Part shown: in pieces, positions 44,485-53,668 of the stretch
Layout of the letters: the number at the start of each line of letters is the position of its first letter
How positions within the stretch are numbered: position 1 is the first letter of the stretch
Assembly (NCBI RefSeq): GCF_052857255.1
Contig: NC_135504.1
Span: 138,514,121-138,578,120, forward strand
Direction: 5' to 3'
Length of the DNA: 64,000 nucleotides
From: Amblyomma americanum
Lineage: Eukaryota > Arthropoda > Arachnida > Ixodida > Ixodidae
Made by a program: the position numbers and the translations under genes
Notes under the pieces: generated by a model
Told to the model about the DNA's origin: nothing
Database searches by the model: none
What the model saw: the letters and a program-made list of their open reading frames with translations, nothing else

Positions 44485-44510
44485 TCTCTCTCTCCCTCTC
44501 TCTCTCCCGC
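44485..44510 (+). repeat. (TC)n tail of the I-group element
   Basis: Follows AATAAAGTTCC; marks the probable 3' end of the element. Confidence 0.7.
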
Positions 44511-45229
44511 CTGGCAGCGTTATCAACGTGCAAAAGCTGCACTACCGTACGGCGTTTCGTATTTCTCTAAATCAGTAAATTCTGATTTTGAACAGGCTCT
44601 ATATATCGTATCAAAAGCATAGGCATCAATACAGGCGCTACGCGCCCACTCTTGCTGTGTGCTGTAGTGTGGCAACGTGTGTGCTGTTTTGGTCAATTTG
44701 ACCTTCATTGCAGACAGACTCGTCCTTGACAGACCTAAGTAGTAAGAGCTGACGGTGTTAAAATTTGAAACAGTCGATGTGCGGCCTGAAGGGAACAATG
44801 TTTAGTACCGTCGAGTTGGACGCGTGCTAGTAGCCACAAAAACATGGCAGATTACATGTGGACGATTTTGTGCAACATGATGAGGCCACGTGCGTCCTCT
44901 GTTTCAATGTTTCCAATGAAAAACGGTAGGCATGTGATGAAACTGAAAAGCTACGATTATACCGACTGAAGAATCTGAATGCTTTATTTTAACTGATTTC
45001 GTTTCATGAAGGGGTCCAAAAAACTGGAGTATTCCGCTATCTGTAGAACTAGTATTTGTAAGCTATTAGTTTACATTCCTTGATTGCATTTTTAAAAGTT
45101 GAGTTAAAGGTAGCCAAGTTTGCTGAGTACTTTTCCTAAGATGTTATTTACGTGAGCAGATCCTTTTAAGTTATGCGAAAAAATATTTGCTGCGATTCAA
45201 ATAGTGCTAAACCTGGTTTGAGAGCAAAC
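44511..45229. other. No gene recognised
   Basis: A minus frame at 44523-44798 has no recognisable domain. Confidence 0.4.
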
Positions 45230-45450
45230 GCTGTGGCGTATCCGGGAACTAGGCGCGGCTTGGCGTAACATTGAGTGCGTTCCGCGCACAAGATAGGCCA
45301 TTGCGCCCAACCTGCCATCCTGGCAGGTGGCAGTTAAATTAATAATTGATTACGAGAGGTTGGTCACCCAATGAAAGTAGAGGCTGCAGTGCCGCGTGGC
45401 TAACGTTGTTAGCGCGAATGCATGGAGTCCTCATCTCTCTCTCACCACCG
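45230..45450 (-). repeat. Unclassified dispersed repeat, copy 2
   Basis: Inverted copy of 30150-30400; see that entry for shared words. It is joined on its right to a SINE fragment. Confidence 0.65.
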
Positions 45451-45479
45451 CCCCGTACTACCTCAAAGCGCGATTCAGG

Positions 45480-45627
45480 AGCCCTCCACTGCGGCACCTT
45501 TTACTTCGTTTCTTCTCTCAGTTCCTCCTTTATCCCTTCCCTTATGGCGTGGTTCAGGTGTCAGCCGAGATGTGAGACTGATACTGCGCCATTTCGTTTC
45601 CCGAAAAACCAATAACTATTATTAGTT
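45480..45627 (+). mobile_element. Ruka-type SINE fragment, 5'-truncated
   Basis: Begins within GCCCTCCACTGCGGCACC, contains CTCCTTTATCCCTTCCCTTA and ATACTGCGCCATTTCG, and ends AAAAACCAATAACTATTATTA. Confidence 0.8.
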
Positions 45628-45929
45628 TTATTTTCACCGCAATAAATACAATGACCGCCGATGGTCTATAGCTGCAGTACCGCGTTTCTGCTAGAACGTT
45701 GTGAATGCCCACGCATGCAGCGCACATCTGTCACTACTGCCACGTGGTTCGTTGGTTCTGATTTAATATCTGCTACGAGTCCCGTTTGGACCCAATATAT
45801 TAAATTTATTGTAGTGGGAGCTGCACTAGGCTACCAGTCGAGCATTTCGCGGTAGATGGGAGAGGCAAGTTGTGCCCATGGGCCGTTATCTTGGCAACCA
45901 GAGGGGACTTATAATAAACTTCACATCTC
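45628..45929. other. No gene recognised
   Basis: AT/GC mixed DNA between a SINE and a PLE end; it may include the outer part of the PLE 3' UTR. Confidence 0.4.
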
Positions 45930-45954
45930 CAACCAAAAATGTTAACTTTAACCC

Positions 45955-45987
45955 GACGTTTTGAAGCCGACTCGGCTCCTTCATCAG
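45955..45987 (-). ncRNA. Hammerhead-ribozyme-like core of a PLE, one core base changed
   Basis: On the minus strand: CTGATGA (45987-45981), a stem II with GGAGCC and GGCTTC arms around a short loop, then AAAACGTC. A canonical core has GAAA after stem II; here it reads AAAA, so self-cleavage is unlikely for this copy. PLEs of many animals carry hammerhead motifs in their terminal repeats, and the location just 3' of the GIY-YIG coding region fits. Confidence 0.45.
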
Positions 45988-46229
45988 TGGTGACTGAGGG
46001 CAGTAGCTAGCGTCTTTTAAGTATGGAGGGGAGGGGGTGGGGTGAAAAGAACGACAGCTGTGTCGCGCAAGACGCGGGGGAGAAGGAGGGGTTTTAGGCT
46101 GTTAGTCACGCTGGTGCACTGCAGGGGGGTGCTGAATAGCGATTTTTTTTCGTTGCGTTGAAGAGCGAAGTCCCTGGGCATATACTGGGGGCAGGTTTCC
46201 TTTTGTGCGGTTGATATTGTTCGGGGTGG

Positions 46230-46715
46230 TTTGGATATGCCAGGATTCCAGAAGGAGCCTCTTGTGGTAATTTGTTTCGGTTCCGAGGATGCGGGTCTCT
46301 TCAAAGTTGATTCTATAGTCGGAGTCCTCGGAATGTTCGGCTACTGCATTGCGCTCCTTGCGAATTTGCGGACGTCGTTCTTATGTTGCCGAATTCTTTC
46401 TTTGAAACTTTCGGCTTCGCCGATGTAGCTTGCGTCGAGTCGGCGCATGGAATTTGGTAGACAATGCCTTGGGCTCTTTCTCTCGGCGGCCGGTCTTTCG
46501 GAACAGGTAGGCAAAGCGCAACAGTGTTTGTGGGCTTGTGCGCAACCTGGAGACCCGATTTTTTCAGGATTCGTGCGATGGTTTCGCTGACACCTCCGAC
46601 ATAAGGTCAAGTGACGTATTTTGGTGGTGGTGTTGGTCTTTGTGCGTTGATTTCCTGACGAATGTTGTGTTTTTGACGTCGAATGGTTTTTTGAATAAAG
46701 TCTTTTGGGTAGCTA
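46230..46715 (-). pseudogene. GIY-YIG endonuclease of PLE A
   Basis: GIY-YIG nucleases cut target DNA for PLE integration. The minus strand reads [38 protein letters not shown] (the linker before the nuclease), [20 protein letters not shown] then VYQIPCAD (first motif, as VY) and [20 protein letters not shown] (second motif, as SYIG, with the Arg of the R.H pattern) and [20 protein letters not shown] (later Glu). One or two frameshifts fall between these blocks (near 46610 and 46340). The four-residue SYIG differs from the usual Y-I-G only in context. Confidence 0.75.
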
Positions 46716-46725
46716 TTCATGATGA

Positions 46726-46830
46726 GTTCAACAATGCTGATTCTTGGGCTAGTTGGTACTGTTCACTCATAATGGCAAAACCTTTAGCGCAAAAAACGAG
46801 GACGTGAGAGGAAGACGGGACAGCGCTAAC
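46726..46830 (-). repeat. PLE terminal direct repeat (3' side)
   Basis: Shares GTTCAA.AATGCTGA, TTGGGCTAGTTGGTACTG, TTCACTCATAATGGCAAA, TTTAGCGCAAAAAACGAG and GACGTGAGAGGAAGAC with 53386-53488. It lies next to the element's AATAAACG-type end. Confidence 0.85.
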
Positions 46831-46908
46831 TTTCAACTGGCGTTTATTGAAATACAGAGGCATATATGTAGCGAAGCAAGCATGGAAATACACAAAGGAT
46901 CCAAAAGA

Positions 46909-47625
46909 TCACACTCTACGCATGCGCCCACCACTGCAGTCTAGGAAAGCGATTTCCTTGTCAGAAAGATTAACAGAAGGCGCGCTAACGCAGTCCGCTC
47001 CCCTTTTCCTAATCAACCGGGCTTCGATTATTTCACGTGTGCAGCGGTCTATACTTCTCGCCTCTACTGCGCATGCGCCGAACATGGGCTCGCATGTTTT
47101 GCTAGGACAGTGATGACAATGTTCAGGCAGGTTACCGTCCCTTTGGTTTGCAACGTTCCGCTTGTGTTCAGCAAGCCTTTCATTAAGGCATCTGCCGGTT
47201 TGCCCTATGTATACCCGACCACAGGTTAAAGGAATACTGTATACCACCTCTAGCGAGCACTCCACAAACTTATTCCTATGCTTCACTTTACATCCCCCTG
47301 ACTGTCTTGGAAAAGGGTCCGTCAACTTACACAATTTTGACAGCTTGTCTGGGGCAGAGAATGTCAACTTCACATCAACCTTTTTCGCAACCCCCTTCAG
47401 CCTATGGGATATGCCGTCCATATGAGGAATCACCACCGTCTTTTTCTTTTCGGCAGATGGTTCGCAACGGCTCTTTTTACGCTTCTTCAACAAGGCTTCC
47501 GCCACGGAAACGAGCACTTCTTTGGGATACCCGGCGGCAGACAGCCTACCGGCTTGCTCGCTCAGGCTGATGGGTAACATGAGTGGACATGATTTCTTAA
47601 TGGCATTGATGAAGCACATGCTCAC
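46909..47625 (-). CDS. PLE GIY-YIG endonuclease segment (open frame, element otherwise broken)
   Basis: An open frame of 238 codons with the PLE C-terminal architecture: MCFINAIKKSCPLMLPISLS (end of the RT region), LSAAGYPKEVLVSVAEALLK linker, a Lys-rich stretch, PHMDGISHRLKGVAKKVDVK, CKVKHRNKFVECSLEVVYSI with the first Y-(S)I, CGRVYIGQTGRCLNERLAEH (VYIG, the second motif, with Arg and His), HHCPSKTCEPMFGACAVEAR (CCHH-type zinc cluster and the catalytic Glu region) and REIIEARLIRK. The key GIY-YIG residues are present, so this part looks intact; it is separated from the rest by a frameshift or stop just upstream of 47625. Confidence 0.85.
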   Translation of the reverse strand: MSMCFINAIKKSCPLMLPISLSEQAGRLSAAGYPKEVLVSVAEALLKKRKKSRCEPSAEKKKTVVIPHMDGISHRLKGVAKKVDVKLTFSAPDKLSKLCKLTDPFPRQSGGCKVKHRNKFVECSLEVVYSIPLTCGRVYIGQTGRCLNERLAEHKRNVANQRDGNLPEHCHHCPSKTCEPMFGACAVEARSIDRCTREIIEARLIRKRGADCVSAPSVNLSDKEIAFLDCSGGRMRRV

Positions 47626-47639
47626 AACAGCCCGTTTTA

Positions 47640-48070
47640 CAAGCTTCGAGTGGGAGGACGAATAAGACAGGAGTGGTTTGTTGGGCCTAGGGTGGTAATA
47701 TCAGCTTACATGGGTTTCTCTGAAAACTAACATTAAATCTAAAAATTGCAATTTGTTATCAGCGGACAGTTCATGCGTCAAATCAAGTGGGTTAAAACAA
47801 TTCTTAAAAAGTTCTAAAAAGGATGTAAGGTCCCGTTCAATGCAAGCTATGCTGTTGTCCACAAAATTAAAAAATCATCAACAAATCTAAAAACCTTTAA
47901 AACCTTAAAATCTTGTAGATGGGAGGCTACCGTCCTGTCTCGGTGAGCTAAAAACAAATCGCTAAGAACCGGCGCTATGCAGGACACTATGCAGACACCA
48001 TGTTTCTGCAAATACACACCTTGATTCCATTCTGCGTAGGTTGAGTTTAGGTAAAAATGTAAAAGTTCCA
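47640..48070 (-). pseudogene. PLE reverse transcriptase, catalytic part
   Basis: At 48070-47847: LLHFYLNSTYAEWNQGVYLQ, then SCIAPVLSDLFLAHRD and KVFRFVDDFLIL with the catalytic VDD (YVDD/FVDD in PLEs). After a frameshift near 47850: LTHELSADNKLQFLDLMLVF and WYYHPRPNKPLLSYSSSHSK, the PLE post-palm region. A T-run or A-run shift near 47860-47870 is suspected. This is continuous with the part at 52180-53092 across the inserted LTR element. Confidence 0.8.
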
Positions 48071-48813
48071 AGTAAAGGTTTGCCGGTGGTGTTGGTCCGG
48101 TGATTTCCAGAAACTGGATGCACCGCTTGAAGGCTTCTCGATGATACGACTTGCAGGCGAAACGGTTTAGTGAGAAACGAACGTTTATACAGGCTATTTA
48201 CAGATGAGTACAAACAAAGGTCAGTATACGGCCACAACTATCCGCGGCCGGCCTAGCCGACCGCCTGCACAGTGGCGAGGGACACCGCGTCCTAACAGTC
48301 AAACTGGCGCGCCTCGCGCCAGCTCTCAACGGTCACTCCCTCCGCACTCGGCCAGACCGAGCGCCTGCCAGCTAGGAGTCGCTAGAGACAAAAGCACACG
48401 GGCGCGGTTCCCTTCGCGGGTGCACCCCGAAGATGCCCGCGCCCCTTTCCACACGTAAAAATAAACTGCTAACGGCGGCTCATCAGTTTTGACGAATAGG
48501 AAAGCTCAGAACTGATGTCAGCGTTTTCCCTTACCCCCGAGTTCCTCCCCTTCCTAGGTGGTCTCGCAGTCCTTCGCAAAGGGGACAGGGGTCCAAGGTC
48601 GAGACCGGCAGATAGCCCCCACCGTCCGGAGCGGCGAAGGAAACCGCAAGGACGAATGGGGAGACTAAACAAAAAGGCATGAGTCCCCTTCTAACCGAGT
48701 GCACCAAAGCAGAACAAAATAAAACAAAACCGAACGCGCAGCCTAGGTCACTGCCCTCGCGGAATATTCGCAACACATGTACAAAAAGAAGCGACAGCGC
48801 GCCGAACCCTACA
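48071..48813 (-). repeat. 3' LTR of the 4.1-kb LTR element
   Basis: Counterpart of 51431-52174. The block with CCGCGGCCGGCCTAGCCGAC and CAGTGGCGAGGGACACCGCG is GC-rich. It precedes the TTCCA duplication. Confidence 0.85.
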
Positions 48814-49408
48814 CCTTCCCCCCCCCAAGACTCGGCTAATCTATTCAGAGATAAGCCGAGGCAACAAACAACAAAAAGGTTCGGCAAGTGGTGGTTGAGT
48901 ACCTCTGCACGAGCAAGCAACCGGAGCCTGCGAGCCCGCACGCTGCGACCCTTCGTCACACACTCACACCCATCCCGAGGACAATGCTAATGACACTGCC
49001 AATGACAAATATTCTCAATCTTGTAACTAAGACAGCACATCATTCTCGGGGCACTCAAACATCTGTAATATGCAAACAAAGACAGTTCCGAGCAGTTTAT
49101 ATCACACTGTCCGTAATCACTGAAGCACACAAGGTAAAATCAGCATAACTGCCGCACAAGAACATTCGGTCATGTCCATGTCTGTAGTCCCTGAAAACTG
49201 AGTCCTGCCAACTCTGGATCCCCCGCACCCACCTAAAGCATCCGCGCTTACTCGAGCCTTTTGTTTCATGTCGAGACGTGCTACCAAGGCTAGCCGTGTT
49301 GCATGCCTGCGCACGGGTCCTTGTTGGGACATGGCGAGGCCTGTTAAAGGTGGAGTGGGCCTGGCCAACGCAGCCTACGATTCAGCGGCGTCCTTCCGGG
49401 TCGAACAC

Positions 49409-49930
49409 TCACACCCGCCGTCTACGACCGAATATCGGTGTGGCACAGGCGGTCAGCGCAGTGACATTCCGTTTTCGCTGCTGTCTATCCAACTTACGAC
49501 CCTCGTTGGCTGTCAGCGCACTCAGGCCACGCGCCTTCACTGTGGACAGAGCCATGTTTTCTGAGGCCTTCATGCTTTGCGTGCTCAGCTGCTGTAGCGT
49601 CTTTACGCTGGACGCCAGTCCCTCGGGCTGCATAGGCAAAGGCATGCCAAGATCGTGCCGTGATTTGGCGTGCGTCGCAAACTTTTGACGTGTTTCCGTA
49701 TTCTGTTCACGGTAAAGGACGCAAACACTGTCCACACCAGCTGACCTGCCGTATGGCAATCTCTCCACTTTAGCATTGCTTGTACCCGTGTCCGCTGTCT
49801 CAGAATCAGCTCTAGTCAGCTGCGACACCTGCGCCTCAAGCGACGCCGCTACCGCTGAGCTCGATGTTCCATCCGCGTCATTGGTGAAACACCCCCGACG
49901 CACCGCTTTCATGTCGATGCGCAAAGACAA
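49409..49930 (-). pseudogene. Gag-like ORF 2 of the 4.1-kb LTR element
   Basis: A 173-codon frame, MSLRIDMKAVRRGCFTNDAD through SLEAQVSQLTRADSETADTG and ASSVKTLQQLSTQSMKASEN to GRKLDRQQRKRN. It is Ser/Ala/Gln-rich with helical stretches, as in the C-terminal half of some Gag proteins. I do not recognise a specific family and no zinc knuckle is visible. It may be part of a longer protein continuing from 50456 with frameshifts. Confidence 0.4.
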
Positions 49931-50145
49931 TTCACACTGGACGCGTGCGCCTGGCGAGCCGCCCTTTTCCTCGTACTCATGAGGTTAAGCGCAAAAGTCC
50001 GTCATGCCCTCACGTGCGTCGCCCACCGGATGGGCTTTATCGGCCTTCCCCTCCACGGGGCTCATCTCCAAGCCAGCAGGTAAGGACCGCTGTTCTCTTT
50101 CAACCTAGATTGCTGACAGAGCAGCACCCGGCAACTCAGCGCCAG

Positions 50146-50848
50146 CAATATCTACATTGTTTGCCGGGACTTGCGCTTCGCTCTAAGCGCTTTCGATCCC
50201 TACCGGCTTCAAGCTGCAGCAACTAACCACCTCTTCTGTTACACTGCTCAGCGATTCGTTGCCATTTCCTCTACCCGGAGGGGGTGATCGGCTCTGAGCT
50301 CGGTCTAGCGGTACCACCTCCTGCTGCGCACTTAGCTCTTTCAGGAGAGATTCTTTCATCTCCTTGTACTCTTGTTTGGCTATCGCTAGTTTGCGCTCGA
50401 GAGATTCCAGGCTGGCATCGTCCAGCTTATTTTCGAGGTAACTACCTCGCCCGGATCATAAGGCGAACCTGGCATAATGCCCACTCGAACACCTGAATGC
50501 GGCAGCGATCTCTACATTGTTTGCCGGGACTTGCGCTTTGCTCGAAGCGCTCGCAATCCCTACTGGCTTCAAGCTGCAGCAACCAACCACATCCCCTGTT
50601 ACACTGCTCAGCGATTCGTTGCCGTCTCCTCTACCCGGAGGGGGTGATCGGCTCTGAGCTCGCTCCAGCGGTACCACCTCCTGCTGCGCACTTCGCTCTT
50701 TCTGGAGAGATTCTTTCATCTCCTTGTACTCTTGTTTGGCTATCGCTAGTTCGCGCTCGAGGGATTCCAGGCTGACATCGTCCAGCCTGGACCATAAGGC
50801 GCCCCTGGCGTATTGCCCACTCGAACACCTGAATGCGGCCATCACACC
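50146..50848 (-). repeat. Tandem duplication of about 350-360 bp
   Basis: ATCTCTACATTGTTTGCCGG at 50505 and ATCTACATTGTTTGCCGGGA at 50148 begin the two units. The GGAGGGGGTGATCGGCTCTG block recurs at 50277 and 50637, so the offset is about 360 bp. The left unit has an extra TTATTTTCGAGGTAACTACC stretch near 50428-50447 that the right unit lacks. The duplication doubles the coiled-coil segment of the Gag-like ORF. Confidence 0.85.
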
Positions 50849-51022
50849 CGTTGCTCCCTCTGCGACCTCTCCGAACCTCTCAGTCAGATGCCGCCTCGTT
50901 CTTTCCCACGGCTGCAGCACTCTCTTCCTCGGAGGCCTCTTGTTGCCTCCTCGTTGCTCCGCAGATTTGCACCAGTCTTCGTCCAAGACACTCCTCAGCT
51001 GGCGTCCTCTCTTCGACTTCAA
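50456..51022 (-). pseudogene. Gag-like ORF 1 of the 4.1-kb LTR element, coiled coil with internal duplication
   Basis: Codons read MKSKRGRQLRSVLDEDWCKS, then a coiled coil DDVSLESLERELAIAKQEYK, then EMKESLQKERSAQQEVVPLE, and RSPPPGRGDGNESLSSVTGD. The motif FRCSSGQYARGALWS reappears as FRCSSGHYARFAL because the sequence is tandemly duplicated at DNA level (about 50145-50505 and 50505-50840). A coiled-coil Gag is plausible for a packaging protein but the family is unknown. Confidence 0.45.
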
Positions 51023-51430
51023 CAGCTCCAGAGGCTTCGCACCAGGATGTCGCCTCTCTTCGCTCCCAACAGCCTCCGAAGCCCGTCACCAGGAGCTCGC
51101 TTACTTCCTCCGCAACGGCGCTCACTTGTCGCGATGATCAGCCGCAGCGGCGGGGCCTCTCACCAAGGTGTCGCCGTCCGCTGGTTTCCCATAGCCTCCG
51201 TGCCCGCTTGAATCTTTCAACTGCCGCCGTTGCTCAGGGATACCGCTCTGTGTCTGATGAAGGCCTTGTCTTCGGCGTTTCACGCCCGATGCGGTTCGCA
51301 CCTTCGTACCCCCGTAGCCTGTCGTCCTTTCGGTATCTCGCCTTGGATGCCGAAATTCGTCGTTCTCTCCGTGGATGTCTTCGTCCGTTCCTCGGGGCCG
51401 CTGCAGAGCACCAATACTGTCGACTGCGCC

Positions 51431-52174
51431 AGTAAAGGTTTGCCGGTGGTGTTGGTCCGGTGATTTCCAGAAACTGGATGAACCGCTTGAAGGCTTTTCA
51501 ATGATACTATTTGCAGGCGAAGCAATTTAGTGAGAAAGCAACTTTTATACAGGCTATTTACAGATGGGTACAAACAAAAGTCAGTATACAGCCACAACTA
51601 TCCGCGGCCGGCCTAGCCGACCGCCTGCACAGAGGCGAAGGACACCGCGTCCCAACAGTCAGACTGGCGCGCCTCGCACCAGCTCTCAACGGTCACTCCC
51701 TCCGCACTTGGCCAGACCGAGCGCCTGCCAGCTAGGAGTCGCTAGCGACAAAAGCACACGGGCGCGGCTCCCTTCGCGACTGCACCCCGAAGATGCCCGC
51801 GCCCCTTTCCACACGTAAAAATAAACTGCTAACTGTGGCTCATCAGTTTTGATGAATAGGGAAGCTCAGAACTGATGTCAGCGTTTTCCCTTACCCCTGA
51901 GTTTCTCCCCTCCCTAGGTGGTCTCGCAATCCTTCGCAAAGGGGACAGGGGTCCAAGGTCAAGACCGGCAGATAGCCCCGCCGTCCGGAGCGGCGGAGGA
52001 AACCGCAAGGACGAATGGGGAGACTAACCAAAAAGGCATGATTCCCCTTCTAACGGAGTGCACCAAAGCAGAACAAAATAAAACAAAACCGGACGGGCAG
52101 CCTAGGTCACTGCCCTCTCGCGGAATATTCGCTACAAATGTACAAAAAGATGCGACAGCGCGCCGAACCCTACA
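51431..52174 (-). repeat. 5' LTR of the 4.1-kb LTR element
   Basis: Begins TGTAGGGTTCGGCGCGC and ends TTTACT on the minus strand; TGGCGCAGTCGACAG follows as a possible primer-binding site at about 51431-51417. TTCCA duplication on its right (52175-52179). Confidence 0.85.
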
Positions 52175-52179
52175 TTCCA

Positions 52180-53092
52180 TGAACCCCGCCACAGATACGC
52201 CAGCAGCATTCTGAAACGCGACAGACCCAAAACAATGGATTCTATCTTCCACACAAGCAAGCAACTGGTCATGAGGGAGCGAATAGTACAGATCTTTTAA
52301 GTGTACAGATATGGGGCTCATGCGTTTGCTGGAATTATCTGCTAAAAATTTTACAACGCTTTCTGAGTTCTTTACCACAAACGGATCAACGATATCGAAG
52401 AGATTTAATTTTTCTTTCAGAAAACCGGCGACAACCTTCTGCCAGGAATCATATTCAGAAACGATTACCCTTAGAGGGCATCCCACTTTGTGAGCTTTTT
52501 CGGAAAACAACACCTGCAAAGAGTTCTTTTCACTTTTATCTACATGCCTAGCTAGAATGTCAAGGTTTAGGCTATTGCACAGCTTTTTTGCTTTTGTTTT
52601 CACATTAGATAATACAACATTCCGCTGCTTGTTAAACAGAGACATGACAGCATCCCTTGCCTTGCTGGTAAACTGACCTTCTGGTAAAATTACAAATTCC
52701 CCCTCTTTGTCTGCGGGAATAACACGAAGAGAATTTTCCCGCAAGTATTCTGTCACCTTACGTATTGGCAGTTTTGACACGAAGGGCCTATTTTGCCGCA
52801 CCACATTTACACCCTCGTAAATGCAGGCGTCCCTTTCACCCACCGCTGCACGACCGGACACTCGCCGCACAAAAGACAGCAGTTGTGGTGCATCCTTCTT
52901 TGTTTCAGAACCATACTTCGGGCCTAGACGCAGAACCCTTTGCACGTCGTTCGGAAGAACATCTCCGTTGAATGTCCGTATCTCTCGCCGATCTCCTCCT
53001 GGCTTCCGAGGAAGGTTGGCTCTCAGCTTGACCAACGTGGCTTGCCATAAGAATTCCGTTGTCCGATCAGCCAAGGCGAGATACTCCTTCAA
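52180..53092 (-). pseudogene. PLE reverse transcriptase N-terminal part
   Basis: On the minus strand: MKEYLALADRTTEFLWQATL, RREIRTFNGDVLPNDVQRVL, NRPFVSKLPIRKVTEYLREN, then VIPADKEGEFVILPEGQFTS, the PADK block at the start of PLE RTs. The frame continues through PLRVIVSEYDSWQKVVAGFL, ISVHLKDLYYSLPHDQLLAC and FGSVAFQNAAGVSVAGFME. There the reading meets the LTR insertion, so the frame beyond 52180 is read through foreign sequence. The remaining RT is at 47640-48070. Confidence 0.85.
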
Positions 53093-53430
53093 CGCTCGCC
53101 AGCTTGGGCAGTTGCCAACAAAGCACGCAGCCTAACTCGAAGAAGGTCCCTGAACAAACTTGCCTGTCGGTGCCACTCCGCTTTGAGAATTTTGCACATC
53201 CTCATACCATGCCCTACTGACGGTGTGAGGCCTCCAAACAGGATCCCGACATCATCAGGCAACACCTTCGTGCGTATACAAAAGGAAAGCGTTCTCTCTC
53301 TGCATACTGCGCATGCGATGAGGGAAGCGAAGGATGACGGATCGGAAGAAGCACATTGAAAAGCGCACGATGTACTAGAAATGAAGTTCAATAATGCTGA
53401 ATCTTGGGCTAGTTGGTACTGTTCACTCAT
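53093..53430 (-). pseudogene. PLE N-terminal leader of the coding region
   Basis: The frame from the ATG at 53430 (MSEQYQLAQDSALLNFISST) runs to LRVRLRALLATAQAGER and stops at 53089, overlapping the next piece out of frame by a few bases; one frameshift near 53090 joins them. The ATG lies inside the terminal direct repeat, so the repeat supplies the start. Confidence 0.55.
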
Positions 53431-53488
53431 AATGGCAAAGCCTTTAGCGCAAAAAACGAGGACGTGAGAGGAAGACGTGACCGCGCTG
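53386..53488 (-). repeat. PLE terminal direct repeat (5' side)
   Basis: Direct repeat of 46726-46830; cut on its right by the adjacent SINE. Confidence 0.82.
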
Positions 53489-53604
53489 AGGGCTGTGGCA
53501 TAATTTCGACAACCTGGGGATCTTTAACGTGCACTGACATCGCACAGCACACGGGCGCCTTAGCGTTTTTCCGCCATAAAAACGCAGCCGCCGCGGTCGG
53601 GTTC

Positions 53605-53608
<4 letters not shown>
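53489..53608 (-). mobile_element. Ruka-type SINE, head and body only
   Basis: On the minus strand: GGGTTCGAA-side of the head is lost, then CCGCGGCGGCTGCGTTTTTA, GGCGCCCGTGTGCTGTGCGA and the TCCCCAGGTTGTCG block. It abuts an (AAT)n microsatellite at 53609-53668 that belongs to the next copy. Confidence 0.82.

Positions 53609-53668
<60 letters not shown>
53609..53668. repeat. (AAT)n microsatellite, SINE tail
   Basis: Twenty trinucleotide units between two SINE copies; on the minus strand it is the (ATT)n tail of the copy at 53669-53967. Confidence 0.92.

Larger units (their letters stand above)
35043..44510 (+). mobile_element. I-group non-LTR retrotransposon with nested insertions
   Basis: Reading left to right: a 5' region, ORF1 split in two by an LTR element (35877-38364), an endonuclease (39500-40310), an inverted-repeat anomaly (40379-40625), an RTE insertion (40797-41838), an RT (42078-43610), an RNase H (43609-44073), a C-terminal zinc motif (44160-44381) and a 3' end AATAAAGTTCC with a (TC)n tail to about 44510. 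The RNase H domain after the RT places it in the I group in the broad sense. Without the insertions the element would be about 6 kb. The 5' limit is approximate and may extend to 34920. Confidence 0.75.
45930..46720 (-). mobile_element. Penelope-like element A, C-terminal fragment
   Basis: The minus strand carries, in order, the region before the endonuclease ([20 protein letters not shown]), the GIY-YIG domain and a 3' UTR with a hammerhead-like core at 45955-45987. The upstream RT is missing. It abuts the terminal repeat of PLE B at 46726, so one PLE lies against another in the same orientation. Stops and frameshifts are present. Confidence 0.7.
48071..52174 (-). mobile_element. Non-autonomous LTR retrotransposon, 4.1 kb, gag-like ORFs, no pol
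   Basis: LTRs of 743 and 744 bp (48071-48813 and 51431-52174) flank 2.6 kb. The 5-bp duplication TTCCA lies at 48066-48070 and 52175-52179. On the minus strand the LTR begins TGTAGGG and ends TTTACT. The first internal bases form a primer-binding-site-like TGGCGCAGTCGACAG that shares the final T of the LTR. The other internal end has a purine tract GGGGGGGGAAGG directly before the second LTR. No RT, integrase or RNase H motif was found; two Gag-like ORFs are present. It splits PLE B in its RT region. The LTRs differ by several substitutions and short indels. Confidence 0.82.
46726..53488 (-). mobile_element. Penelope-like element B with terminal direct repeats, split by an LTR element
   Basis: A PLE read on the minus strand: an N-terminal coding part (53430-52180), an interruption by an LTR element (48071-52174), then the RT core (48070-47640) and GIY-YIG endonuclease (47625-46909) and a 3' UTR with AATAAACGCC. 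The ends share a direct repeat (46726-46830 and 53386-53488), the pseudo-LTR that is typical of PLEs. Target-site duplication was not determined because the right end runs into a SINE. Length without the insertion is about 2.7 kb. The right flank of the insertion reads GFME and the left resumes LLHFYLN, an uninterrupted PLE RT. Confidence 0.82.

Noticed and set aside
50813..51435. Overlapping plus-strand ORFs of 132-200 codons
   Set aside because: Antisense shadows of the coiled-coil Gag-like ORF and the LTR.
51959..52176. Apparent C-terminal extension of the PLE RT ORF
   Set aside because: The last 70 or so codons lie in the LTR of the inserted element, so they are not PLE sequence.
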